Below, piece after piece: positions 11,707-22,858 of a stretch of 64,000 nt of DNA. A model generated the notes under the pieces. The model ran no database searches. It was not told the origin of the DNA and was given only the letters and a program-made list of their open reading frames with translations. The position numbers were made by a program, and so were the translations under genes. The stretch's first letter is position 1, and the number at the start of each line of letters is the position of its first letter. The stretch is taken from NCBI RefSeq assembly GCF_000001735.4, contig NC_003074.8:7750101-7814100 (forward strand). Direction: 5' to 3'. The stretch comes from Arabidopsis thaliana (taxonomy: Eukaryota > Streptophyta > Magnoliopsida > Brassicales > Brassicaceae).

Positions 11707-12575
11707 ATGTACTCTTCATATTCTCTATCCAAATGCCTCGTTTCTTTCCATATCTTGGCCATACAACTCTTCATACCTAGCGTTGCATCACTGAATCTTA
11801 CAAATGTGTACCTTCACCACAAATGCCGGGTTGGTCAAGGTAAATACCACCCGGGAAGTAGATACGAGAAAGACTTCGACTCTCTCACCAGTTTCGTCGC
11901 TGCTAATAAGTTTATAGATGGGTTCGTACACAGCTCTAATAGTGACGGTCCCAATTCCACTACCATCATATTCCAGTGTCGTGGTGACTCTTACAAGTCT
12001 AACTGTCGAACCTGCTATGACACCGCTCTGGCCGGGGTAAGTAATGCCTCTTCAACATTTTTGCATGAAAGAATTTAATTATCATTTGAAATATACCTTA
12101 ACATTAACATGTAAGTATATGTATTTAACAGTTTCGTAAGAGATGTCCAAGAAACAAAGGTGGAATAATATGGTACGACCAATGTTTTCTCGATGTTAGT
12201 ATGATCAATGACCTAGCCCCAAGGAAGATCAATTACAAGGATACTTTTGCTATGCACAACCCAAACAATGTGAGGGGGGATACAAAGATGTTCAGCAAGA
12301 AGACAAATGATTTCCTCCAACAGCTGATTGTGAAAGCTGATAAACCCGACATGGACGGCGTCGAGTTGTTATATTATGCGGCGGGAGAGATGAGAATCGG
12401 GAGGGAAAAACTGCATGCGATGGTGCAGTGTGCGAAAGACCTAGCGGACTGTAAGTCTTGTTTGGAATGGAGTTTCAAGGAGCTTTCTAAGTGCTGCGAC
12501 GGTAAACGAGGAGCGAGATTTTTGGGTACAAGCTGTAATCTTAGGTATGAGCTATATCCTTTTCTTAGGACTTGA
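11707..12575 (+). CDS. cysteine-rich repeat secretory protein (two DUF26 domains)
   Basis: Exons 11707-12036 and 12132-12575 are joined across a short 95-bp intron with donor GTAAGT and acceptor ACAG, giving 257 aa. The signal peptide (about residues 8-27) is followed by domain 1 with triplet [13 protein letters not shown]. Exon 2 begins [18 protein letters not shown], and domain 2 has the shortened triplet [11 protein letters not shown] (C-x6-C-x2-C). The protein ends in YPFLRT. It is probably secreted; DUF26 domains have a Gnk2-like fold, and the ligand is unknown. All splice sites and both reading frames are intact, so this is one of the better candidates for a working member of the array. 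Confidence 0.9.
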
Positions 12576-13680
12576 AGACTCTTTTGTTAATGCGGCAGGA
12601 CACAAGTTTTCAATTTTTTTGTTTTTTTTACTTTCTAATTCTCTTATTTTTAGCATGTTACATTAGAGTTTGTTTTGGTATCTGTTATATCTACACATGT
12701 GAATAGGGACCAAAACTTCGTTACCACTCAATGCTCTGTTATTTGTAATAAGGACCCCTCAGTACTCTTTAAAATTATTAATAAAGAAACAATAGCTTTT
12801 TTCTTCACTCTTAACTTCTTTTTCTAATAATTACTTTTAAAACTAGAGCAGACTTAAGAAGGTTTGATAAAACTGATATACAAAACAATTAAAGAGCAAC
12901 GTCATTTGATGTGTGTTCTGCATAATTATAACAACAGTCATAATTAATCTACAATATAATTTTTGTATGATTTTTGAATCAGTTTTTGGATAAAATAAAA
13001 AGAAATGTACTCTTTTGTTTTGTTTAAAACGGATTTTTTATTTATTTTATCTGTTAAACATTTGTATAGGCTAGGACGTGTAGCGTTGTGATTATGTTAA
13101 TGTTTTCGTTTCTGTCCTACTATATTCAAATACGCAAATTGTACATTCTTAACAAAGAAAAATATTTCAAAAGAATTTTTATGCTTGAGCCAAAATTCAC
13201 GAAAAATGATATAAAGCTTTGGTTAAGGCTAGTGCAAAAAACAATTGTAGGAAACTCATGATGTGATGCAAACTTTGGAATCCACCTAAGATTTACGATT
13301 TTCGGTTTCTCGGCCTACGGCTTGAATGATTCGATAGAACGATGGTAGAGATGGAAGATGGAAGTTTTGTCATTGAATCCACAACAACACACGAACTATA
13401 ATGTTTGAATCTCACAAACACACTAGAAACGCAATCAAACAAGACTATGGAATTTCCCTAATAGACTTGAACTGACAAAGACTACTTGCTCCTTGCTACT
13501 TGCACTTTGGAAAGAAAAACACACTTTTATTACTCAATTTGAATGACTTATTACAAATAACGATATGAATGACCTTTTATAGAGGAAGTGAATGATGATA
13601 CAGTTTACCAATATCTCGAGAGTCAAATCCTACTTGCTCCTTGCTGAAAATTGGTAATACATATATACACCACAAGGTTT
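12576..13680. other. intergenic, no gene seen
   Basis: Mostly AT-rich. The part at 13250-13600 is less AT-rich than its surroundings and looks like foreign, repeat-derived DNA. I could not assign it to a family or find ends or target duplications. Confidence 0.4.
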
Positions 13681-13805
13681 GTATCGTGTGATTCTATTTT
13701 CTAAAACTTTTAACTTAGGAAACATTTGAAATTTGACCTTTTCATCGGCCATCCCCATTTCTCGCCGAGAATACCCAAACTCCTCTCTCTTGTCTGTTAC
13801 AGACA
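13681..13805 (+). promoter_or_regulatory. CRRSP promoter block, copy 6
   Basis: GTGTGATTCTATTTTCT lead-in, TTTGACCTTTTCATCGGCC, CTCGCCGAGAATACCC and the CTCTCT/GTTACAGAC tract, about 300 bp before the ATG at 14031. Confidence 0.55.
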
Positions 13806-14030
13806 AAAACAAAACATGTCTTCCACAAACTGCAATAATCAATCGAATTTGTATAAGGGTCACTAGAAAAGATTATCCTTTAGAGATAAATAGTTGATCT
13901 AGTTACTAATATGAGACCAGTAAGCTGAAATCCTTCCGAGTCTTCTTATAAAAAAAATCTCAATCTCAACGCTTCAAAAAAGAAAAAAAGAAAGAAAAAA
14001 CCTCTGGAAAAGGAATCAAAATCCAAAACA

Positions 14031-15043
14031 ATGTACTCTTCATATTCTCTATCAAAACGCCTCATTTATGTCCCTATCCTGGCCATCCAATTCCTCCTCG
14101 TACGCAGCGTTTCATCACTAAACCTTACCAATGAGTATCTTAACCACAAATGCTTCGTCAGTGAAGGGAAATATAAGCATGGTGATAAGTACGAGAATAA
14201 CCTCAACGTTCTCAACAAGAATGTCCTTTCTTATGATCTTACTAGCGGTTTTCTACACGTTTCTCATGGCGAGGGTCCTGATTCCGTCACCATCATATTA
14301 CAATGTCGTGGCGACTCCTTCGGGTCGAATTGCCGCTCTTGCTATACCACCGCCATCGACGGGGTAATGTCACTCCAACATGTAAACGTTAATTAGTAAT
14401 GCCATCGAAATGTATGCATATATTTTTGGGTATGATAATTTGGTTTAATTTTTATATTTCTACTTTTATTTGATTTTTAGAAAATGGTAAAATGATTGAA
14501 TAATATTCAAATTTCATATTAAGGAATATTTTCATATGATAAAAATAAAAAAGGAAAAATGAATCATTTTTTAATGTAAAACAACTATGTATATGACAGT
14601 TTCATAGGAGATGTCAGAGAAACAAAGGGGGAATTATATGGTACGACCAATGTTTTCTTGTTATTTCTACGATCAAACCCCAACTCCCAAGGAAGATTGA
14701 TTTCAAAAACACTTTCTCAATGCACAACCCAAACAACGTGAGCAGTGAACCAGGATCGTTTGACAAGATGACAAGGGATTTCCTCTACAAGCTGGTGCAG
14801 AAAGCCTCTTATCCAACCGTGGTCGAACACCAGTCTACATATTATGCTGCGGGGGAGAAAAAACTCGGGAAAAGGAAGCTGTATGCAATGATGCAGTGTG
14901 CATCGGACATATTGCAATGTAAGGTTTGTTTGGAATGGTGTATCAGAGAGCTTCCCAAGTGTTGTGATGGTAAACAAGGAGGGAGAATTTTGGGTATGAG
15001 TTGTAATCTTAGGTATGAGCTATACCCTTTTCTTCGGCGTTAA
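14031..15043 (+). CDS. cysteine-rich repeat secretory protein (two DUF26 domains)
   Basis: Exons 14031-14363 and 14600-15043, joined across a phase-0 intron of 236 bp, give 258 aa. The signal peptide is [20 protein letters not shown] and onward, followed by [12 protein letters not shown]. The domain 1 triplet is [13 protein letters not shown]. Exon 2 begins [18 protein letters not shown], with His where the paralogues have Arg. The domain 2 triplet is [11 protein letters not shown] (C-x6-C-x2-C) and the end is YPFLRR. No lesion is visible. It is probably secreted, with unknown function. A long T-tract follows the gene (about 15097-15120). Confidence 0.9.
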
Positions 15044-15371
15044 AAGACCGTTTGATGTTGATACATAACACATTAACTTGACAACTTTCCCAATTTTTTT
15101 TTTTTTTTTTTTTTTTTTTTGCTTTCTAATTCTGTATTTTTGGTAAAGTTTATAATTGTTGATCTTTTCATTTTCTCAATGACTGCAAGTTAATTAGTTG
15201 GCTCTTTGTAAACATTTTATGTCAGTTGTGATACAGATTTAATCAATTCAAAATGCAAAGGGTTTACACATGAGTGATTTGAATCTGTAAAGTGTGATAA
15301 TTTAGACCTTTTTGTAATAACTCGAAACTCTCTCTTTTTTAAAACTCCTATGAATGTGGAATGACCTAGCT

Positions 15372-16808
15372 GATGCATGAATCAGTAAAGACTTCCATAT
15401 CCCGTATGAAGTTAATAATCACTAGATGAGTACCCGCACTACGTGCGGGTTTATGTATTACTATTTACAAATTGTTTTATATAATGTATGTTCATATAAA
15501 GTAAAGTTGAATGCATCTGTTTTGAAACATAAATATGATTTGTAATTGTTTTCAAAAAGTCCAACTATATTAGTTCATCTGAAAACGAAAGTGCTTGAAT
15601 TGTTTTTTATTGTTGTTCTAGATTCTCAGTTTTTTTTTTTTATTTATATATCCTTGTTCTTTTGGTTATATATTTAGTTTGTGAGACGGTGAAACTTTAG
15701 AAAATTTATTTCTTACATTAAAAATATAACATGTCTTTATTAACCATGTCTCTACATATCCAATATAATTATATTCAACTTGATGTTCTTGGAAAGTTTA
15801 GTTAAGTTCTTCTCATAATCTGTATTAGTTATAAGGATACCTCCTTAAACATCTTTCAAATTACTTGTTTTCTTAGCATAAATCTCGAAAAGCTTAAATA
15901 TATTTAATTTGCATATTCATTTAGTTTCTTTCATAATAATCGTCTAATTTTTAGGCAAGGAATCTATATATACATTTTTGCAGCCATTTTGTGAAATAAA
16001 TCCTGTAGTTGGACTTATTTACAATGGTTGCCACTGGATTTTAATGTTTGTTTTTGATAATTAAAAAGAAAATCTTCGAATTAAATATTTGACATTTAAC
16101 AATCTTCCCAAAATCTCTCCACATTAACTACACGATTATTTACTAAAATATTACTTCCAAAATATTTAGTATCATTTAATTACTACAAAATTATCATTTT
16201 TGATATTGGTTCTCTCCATAATTATAACAATTCGATTATAATCATCAAAGCGCAGAGATATAATCTGATAGCATTTAATTACTACCAAATTACAAAATAT
16301 TTAGACAATGATTCATAAACATATCATAAATAAGATCAACATTAATAAAATAAATGGTTTTTTTTTTACAGGACGGGTTTGGCAGGACGTTACTTAATAA
16401 CATTTGTAAACTATAAAATAAAATTATTTTATAGATAGATACAATTTGTAAACTTTTATATATACTAAATTTAAAAAATAAATTGTTCCCTCGGTATACC
16501 GCGGGTTAAAATTTAGTATGTGTAACATGTTTGGATCTCAAAATTAAAGAGAATATATTGAATTAAAAAATGTAGAAAGAGTGATGGTTCAAGTTCTGAT
16601 TAATTATATCCTCCTATTTTAGTTATTATGTTGAATTAATTACTAATTATGTATTATTTATTTTATGAAGTCTAGGTGGCAAGCTCTCATGTGCTGATGT
16701 GTCAAGTTGTGGGAGAGAGTTGACCAACTTTCATATATATGATTTATTTCCATATCCCGTATGGAGTTACGAATCAACTAAAATGCATGAATCAGTAAAG
16801 ACTTCTTA
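15372..16808. repeat. duplicated host segment on both sides of the Helitron
   Basis: ATGCATGAATCAGTAAAGAC and CCATATCCCGTATG both occur just left of the Helitron (15374-15411) and again just right of it (16749-16803), but in the opposite order. The Helitron therefore lies within or next to an older tandemly repeated spacer. Confidence 0.6.
15422..16742 (-). mobile_element. non-autonomous Helitron (ATREP-like)
   Basis: Read on the minus strand, the element starts TCATATATATGAAAGTTGG at 16742. It ends with a GC-rich hairpin (CCCGCAC / GTGCGGG, 15432-15448), a short spacer and CTAG (15422-15425). It is inserted between A and T without a target duplication, as Helitrons do. No Rep/helicase coding is visible, so it is non-autonomous. 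The start resembles ATREP-type sequences as I remember them. A second, plus-oriented Helitron-like 3' end lies inside at about 16494-16516 (GGTATACCGCGGGTTAAAAT then TTAG), preceded by a GACGGGTTTGGCAGGACG motif. The element is therefore nested or chimaeric. Confidence 0.7.
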
Positions 16809-17265
16809 GTTTCATAGAATTAATTCGTTTATACCCGCAATTTCCATATACACGACAACAACACTAATCACATAACAGAATGTTAACCTTTTTCCATTTG
16901 GTGATCCATGAATGATACAATTTAACAAAACTCCGAGAGCCAAAATCTTATTGCTTCGAGCTCAAAACCAGTGGTGCACAACAAATTTGGCACCGTGTGA
17001 AAATATCTTCTAAGAGTTATAACTTAGTAAAACATCTGAACTTTGACTTTTTCATCGGCCCTCCCCATCCCTCGCCGAAAAATACCCAACCCTTCTCTCA
17101 TGTTTGTTACAAACAAAGAAAAACATTTCTTCTACAAAGTACAAACTGAATAATCAATCGATTTTTTATAAGATTACTAAAAAGAACATCGTTTTGAGAT
17201 AATCAGTTAATCTAGTTACTAATGAAGCCAACCAGCTAAAAATTCTTCTGAGTCTCCTATATAAA
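16809..17265 (+). promoter_or_regulatory. spacer and CRRSP promoter block, copy 7
   Basis: CTTTGACTTTTTCATCGGCC (17041-17060), CCTCGCCGAAAAATACCC, the CTCTC tract, a CCAACCAGCTAAA motif and TATATAAA (17258-17265), before the pseudogene start at 17333. The promoter is well kept although the gene body is broken. Confidence 0.55.
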
Positions 17266-17332
17266 CATCTATCAGCACTTCATTTATCAAAAAAGACCAA
17301 ATTAAATCCAAAGAAAGGTTTACATCCGAAAA

Positions 17333-18401
17333 ATGCACTCATCATATTCTCTATCCAAATGCCTCGTTTGTTTCACCATCTTGGCTATACAAACTCTCAT
17401 ACGCCGCGTTTCATCCCTGAACCGTACCAATGCATACTTGAACCACAAATGCCTCGTCATCATCAAGGGAAATATAAGCGGCAGAGCGAGTACGAGGAAA
17501 ACCTTAACTATATTATTGATCATATCTCATCTACCCAAAAATTTCCGGATGGTTTCACACACACATCTCGTGGCGAGGCTCCAAATTTTGTCACCATCGT
17601 ATTTCAATGTCGGGGCGACTCCTACGGTTCCAAGTGTCGTTCTTGCTATGCCACCCCCATCTCAGGGGTAATGTCACTTCAACATCAATATGATTTTACT
17701 CTGCATTTTACGAAATTATCAATTAACCGCCGATTTTAAACAATACAAAAAAAGACATCACAATATATGGCTATCAAGTGCCATTACTATATAGAGAACA
17801 ATTGCAAAATATGTATCCAATTCTAATTTCTTTTAAATATTAAAATAATTAATTATTTCTTATAAGATATTTTAGAAACAAATGAATAGGGTTTTTTTTT
17901 ATCAAACGCCAAGCATTGAAAACTTGAATCATGGCTTAAACTGAAACACAACATATGTGAATTGTATATGACAGATTCGTAGGAGATGTCAAGGATACAA
18001 GGGAGCAATTATATGGTAAGACCAATGTTTTCTCGATATTAGTACGATCAATTCTCCACCAACGATGATCGATTATGAGAATACTTTCTCTATGCACAAC
18101 CAAAACAACGTTAACGAGGATGCAGAGTCGTTCAACAAAAAGACTAGGGATTTCCTCTACAATCTGATGCTGAAAGCTGATAAACCCAAAAGCCGGTAGT
18201 TATGCGGCTGGTGAAATGAGGCTTGGGACGAAAAACTTGTATGCAATGGTGCAGTGTGCTCTAGACATATTTGAATGTAAAGTTTGTTTGGAATGGAGTA
18301 TCAATGAGCTTTCCAAGTGCTGCCATAGTAAAAAAGGAGCAAGATTTTTGGGTACGAGCTGTAATATTAGGTATGAGCTATACCCTTTTCTTTCGACTTA
18401 A
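17333..18401 (+). pseudogene. CRRSP pseudogene with several lesions
   Basis: By homology, exon 1 is 17333-17667 and exon 2 is 17975-18401, with splice sites kept (intron 307 bp). Exon 1 has two extra bases after KCLV (about 17459-17463, ATCAT where paralogues have AGT), so the rest of domain 1 (QGKYK through [13 protein letters not shown]) is out of frame. In exon 2 the conserved WYDQC Tyr codon is TAA. Bases are also missing near 18190-18200, in the stretch that reads YYAAGE in paralogues. The last 61 codons ([14 protein letters not shown] to YPFLST) are open again. At least three independent lesions make this a clear pseudogene. Confidence 0.85.
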
Positions 18402-19015
18402 GGACTCTTTGATGATGATGCATAACACATGAACTCTTCCAATTGTAATTTTGGTTTGTTTACTTTCCCATTTTTTTTGTTTTTTTTTGTTTTTGCCTAT
18501 CTCCCACTTTGTTTGTTTGGTATTGTTTAGCTTAGCTTCCCTGCTTTGTTTGTTTAGGTCACACCTATCTCTAAAACATTATTTGAATATAAACTTCCTT
18601 ATGTATCGTTTTGACTAATAGTTTTACAAGATTAGTGACTCAAAACAGAATTAACAAATAAATATATACAAATAATATCATTTTTTATTTAAAAATGAGT
18701 AGCTAGTCTTTTCTCACGTATCATGCTTATAACTAGAACTTGACAAAATACTCGTACCCGAAGAAAAGAACAGCAACGGAGGCATCAAATTGAAGCAGAA
18801 CCGACACAAATACTCGAATTGATTTTTTAAAATTCTTATATCCAAAAAAACGAAACTGAATTGAAAACCGAATGAATATCCAAAATATACATGGTCTAAT
18901 CAATTAATCAGTAAGCATGGAAGATGAGATAATTGCCATGATACAGTTTAGCAAAATCCCGAGAGCCAAAATCATATCGAACAAGTGGTTTACAATATGA
19001 TTCTATTTTGTATTT
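18402..19015. other. intergenic, no gene seen
   Basis: T-rich 3' flank of the pseudogene, then AT-rich spacer. No open frame with family features. Confidence 0.5.
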
Positions 19016-19112
19016 TCTAAGAGTTTTAACATTTTTACTTTTGACTTTTTCATCGGCCCTCCCCATCTCTCGCCGAAAGATACACAACCCCTCTCTCAAT
19101 TCTGTTACAAAC
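19016..19112 (+). promoter_or_regulatory. CRRSP promoter block, copy 8
   Basis: CTTTTGACTTTTTCATCGGC, CTCTCGCCGAAAGATACAC and the CTCTC/GTTACAAAC tract, followed by a CCAATCAGCTAAAA motif near 19211. It lies about 220 bp before the ATG. Confidence 0.55.
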
Positions 19113-19257
19113 AAGGAAAAATATTTCTTCTTCAATCTAAAGTGATCAATCAAATTTTGTAAACAAGAATATTGTTTTGAGATATATAGTTAATCTAGTT
19201 ACTAATGAGACCAATCAGCTAAAAACTCCTTCTGAGTCTTCTTATATGAACAAAACA

Positions 19258-20255
19258 ATGTACTCTTCATATTCTTTATCCAAACGTCTTGTTTCTATCC
19301 CTATCTTGGCTATACAACTCCTTCTCATACGCAGTGTCTCGTCACTGAACCTTACCAATGACTATCTTAACCACAAATGCCTCGTCAGTCAAGGGAAATA
19401 TAGGCCTGGAGATAAGTACGAGGACAACCTCAACTTTCTCACCCGTGAAGTCTTATCCTATAATTTTCCAACCGGCTTCATACACATCTCTTATGGCGAA
19501 GCTCCCAGTTTTGTCGCCATCATACTACAGTGCCGCGGCGACTCCTACGACTCCAAGTGCCTCTCCTGCTATGCCACCGCCCTTTCCGGGGTAATGTCAC
19601 TTCAGCATTATTAATTAGCCGTCGCATATCGAAAGAAACACCAAAAAATGTTTTCTATTGTGATTTTACTCGGTATGATTTCAAATATTTAAAAATTAAA
19701 TCATCAAATCTATCTTTAACATATATAAACATGTATATCTCTTGCATGTTAAGATATATATTTGCATTGATTAGTTAAATCATTACTCAAAAAATGAAAC
19801 AATCACATGTATGTATATGGCAGCTTCGTAGGAGATGTCAGAGGAACAAAGGAAGAGTAATATGGTACGACCAATGTTTTCTCTTCATTAATTCCATCAG
19901 ATCATCCCCAAGGAAGAACGATTAAAGGAATGTTTTCTCTATGCACAACCCAAACAACATGATCGAGGACACGGAATTGTTCAACAAGAAAACAAGGGAT
20001 TTCCTCTACGAGCTCATGCTGGAAGCCACTACACCCAACAGGACAATGATGCTTTACGCAGCAGGGGAGAAGAAGCTAGGGACAAAGAAATTGTATGCAA
20101 TGGTACAGTGTGCGCAAGACATATTGCGATGAAAGGGTTGTTTGGAATGGAGTATCAATGAGCTTTCCAAGTGCTGCCACGGTAAACAAGGAGCAAGAGT
20201 TTTGGGAACAGAGTGTACTCTTAGGTATGAGCTATACCCTTTTCTTAGGAGTTAA
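19258..20255 (+). pseudogene. CRRSP copy with two stops in exon 2
   Basis: Exon 1 (19258-19590) is intact: signal peptide, [12 protein letters not shown], triplet [15 protein letters not shown] donor. Exon 2 (19824-20255) keeps the frame to YPFLRS but has TAA at 19923-19925, after the NRSSPRKND-like linker, and TGA at 20130-20132. The TGA lies exactly at the first Cys of the CxxC pair in domain 2. The start at 19258 is preferred over the in-frame ATG at 19246 because it matches the MYSSYS start of the paralogues. The truncated product would contain domain 1 and the start of exon 2, so a single-domain secreted protein cannot be excluded. Confidence 0.8.
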
Positions 20256-20560
20256 AAGTTTGTTTGGTCGATGATGATGTAGAAGACAATCTCTTGACAA
20301 CTTTCCTATTTTGTTTGGTTTTGTTTTCTTAATTTTGTTTTATTTTTGGTTACAAGTCAAAACTTTTTTGGTTTGAAATAATATAATGTATAAATCCCTT
20401 TTAAATTAGTGAAAACCCTCAAACAAGAAAAAGAACAAAAAAAAAAATTGATTTAATATATTTGAGCAGTTAAAGGGAGAAAATTATCATTTAGATAAAA
20501 TACATTTAAAAAAAAAGAATTTATGTCCACACCGTACATATCTTAGTTTCACTCAGTCAA
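20256..20560. other. intergenic, no gene seen
   Basis: AT-rich 3' flank and spacer. Nothing recognisable. Confidence 0.5.
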
Positions 20561-20565
20561 ACCTT

Positions 20566-20887
20566 TGAATGTTGACTTTTTCATTCACCGCAATACCAAG
20601 TTCCCCTCAACTCATGGCCCTCTACTTTACATTTCTAATTTCATCTAGAAGCTTGAAATGAAAGTTGGATCAAATGGGACAAAAAATTGTTGTTTTGACA
20701 TAATTGCTTCATCTTAGCCAATCAGCTAAATTGACTTCTTTTTTGTTCAAAGGAACTCTCGTGATTGGAAAATGACCAAATCCCAATTGTACAAAAATGA
20801 AAACTTCAACCCATTCTAATATTTATTAAATAAATAAATAACTTGTCTCACCACCCAAAGACCAAAATCATCTAGCCACTCTATAAA
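20566..20887 (+). promoter_or_regulatory. promoter of the last CRRSP gene
   Basis: AATGTTGACTTTTTCATTC keeps the TTGAC core, but the CGCCGAAAA block of the other copies is not conserved. A CCAATCAGCTAAATTGAC motif (around 20720) and TATAAA (20882-20887) precede the ATG at 20965. This promoter is the most diverged of the array. Confidence 0.5.
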
Positions 20888-20964
20888 ACATCCTTACCTC
20901 AACACTTCTTCTATCAAAAAAAAAAAAGACACCCTCCACAAAATATCAATTTTCTTCCAAAACA

Positions 20965-22037
20965 ATGTCTTCATTAAAACGCATCGTTTGGTTCCCTATC
21001 TTGGCCATAGCCATACAAATTCTCTCTATACATACCGTTTTGTCTCAAAGCCAGAACAATGCGTTTCTCTTCCACAAGTGCTCAGACATCGAAGGAAGCT
21101 TTACCTCAAAAAGTCTCTACGAGTCAAATCTCAACAATCTCTTTAGTCAGCTCTCTTACAAAGTTCCATCCACCGGTTTTGCCGCCTCCTCCACTGGCAA
21201 CACTCCAAACAACGTCAACGGTTTGGCCCTTTGCCGCGGTGATGCCTCCTCCTCTGACTGCCGCTCTTGTCTTGAGACTGCCATCCCCGAGGTAACCACA
21301 CAATATTTACATAAGTTTTTCTACATCTTAGTGATATATATAGAAACCGCAGATTAAGTACAAAACAAAACTAGGTTATAATTAGTTTATTTACATTTCT
21401 AATGCCAATTTTTTAATTCATACCCTTTTCTTTTTTGAAACTACAATCTATAATTAGAGACTGGCTAAATTTCATTTGGAAAAATGCTATTCTATTGATA
21501 AAAAATAGTTGGAAAAAAAGATATTATATATTGGAACGGCAAGAGAAGCATAAATAGTATATCGAGTTCAATGATGGTTCTTGACGTTGGTGTCACATAT
21601 GACAGCTACGTCAGAGATGTCCGAACAACAAGGCGGGAATAGTATGGTATGACAACTGTCTTGTAAAGTATTCCTCGACCAATTTCTTCGGGAAGATAGA
21701 TTTCGAGAACAGGTTCTATTTGTACAACGTCAAAAATGTGAGTGATCCATCAACATTCAACTCGCAGACGAAAGCTCTTTTAACCGAGCTGACAAAGAAA
21801 GCGACTACTAGAGATAACCAGAAGCTATTTGCGACAGGAGAGAAAAATATCGGAAAGAATAAATTGTACGGACTAGTGCAATGTACGAGGGACTTGAAGA
21901 GTATTACTTGTAAGGCGTGTTTAAATGGAATTATTGGGGAGCTTCCTAACTGTTGCGACGGTAAAGAAGGAGGGAGAGTTGTGGGTGGGAGCTGTAACTT
22001 TAGGTATGAGATTTACCCTTTTGTTAAGACTGCTTGA
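20965..22037 (+). CDS. CRRSP38: cysteine-rich repeat secretory protein 38-like
   Basis: Exons 20965-21291 and 21606-22037, joined across a 314-bp phase-0 intron, give 252 aa. This matches the length and sequence I remember for At3g22060. The signal peptide (IVWFPILAIAIQILSIHTVL) is followed by domain 1 with CRGDASSSDCRSC. Exon 2 begins LRQRCPNNKAGIVWYDNC, and domain 2 has the canonical triplet CTRDLKSITCKAC (C-x8-C-x2-C). The protein ends in YPFVKTA. It differs clearly from the rest of the array and is probably the oldest, most constrained member. It is a secreted two-domain DUF26 protein whose ligand is unknown. The symbol is from memory. Confidence 0.92.
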
Positions 22038-22670
22038 TTAGAGGTCCAAGTTAAAAGGGGGTCCAATGCCAAACACGGTCTTAATTTGTGATTATTGTCA
22101 ATGTGATATGTATTGTATGTTGTTGTTTGTATAATGTGTTGAGCCAGTAAAATGTAATCTTCTCTTTGTGGGTTATTTGTACGATAGACACGATTATAGA
22201 GGCTTGACTCCTATAAATAAAAACATTCCCTTTGCCAAATATTTTCTAGACTTGAACCACAACCCACAGAAGCAAATATCATCGTTCATAATGCTTAGAC
22301 TGTATGGCAGATTCAACTGTTTCAAAGGGAAATCTATTTGTCTACTACTTCAAATTTTAATTGATGTTAAAAACACAAAACATTTTTCAATATATATGTT
22401 TATATTGACAATTTGTGTGCCAACCATTTAAAAAAAAATAGTAAATGCAAAAACTCTTTATTTTTTTCTGTTTGTATCAATAGTTTTGAAAAATATATTT
22501 GACAGAAACCTGGAAATATACTGTATGTAAATAAATAAAAACACACCAGTAATGTGTCGTATTGCTATAAACTTGACCAAAAAATCATTAATTTTTTTTT
22601 TTTGGAAGTCGTCTTGATTTTCTAAGTTCATTTACATATATTTGTCTTCTAATCAAGTTTAGTTATGTTA
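22038..22670. other. intergenic, no gene seen
   Basis: 3' flank of the last CRRSP gene, then AT-rich spacer. The open frame at 22168-22431 has no recognisable features. Confidence 0.5.
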
Positions 22671-22858
22671 ATGTTTTTGGATAGAACCAAGTGTCGTTAG
22701 CTCAATTCGTAAAGATCCTACGCAAAGCTTAGAGGTCGCCGGTTCGAATGACATTTAGAACAAAACTAATGTTACATAATGTGGTTTCGGGTCTGGGATT
22801 ACGGACTTCAACCCAAAACCTCCTAGATTTAAAAAAAAAAAAATGCTTTTGGATAGAA
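22671..22858 (+). mobile_element. tRNA-derived SINE with target-site duplications
   Basis: The body is 22687-22842. The head has an A-box-like TTAGCTCAATTCGTAAAG and a B-box-like GGTTCGAATGA about 35 bp later, the spacing of a tRNA-type pol III promoter. It ends in an A-tract of 13 bases. It is flanked by ATGTTTTTGGATAGAA (22671-22686) and ATGCTTTTGGATAGAA (22843-22858), a 16-bp target duplication with one mismatch. This is the expected structure of a complete SINE copied by a LINE. The family may be RathE-like, but I could not confirm it. Confidence 0.8.
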
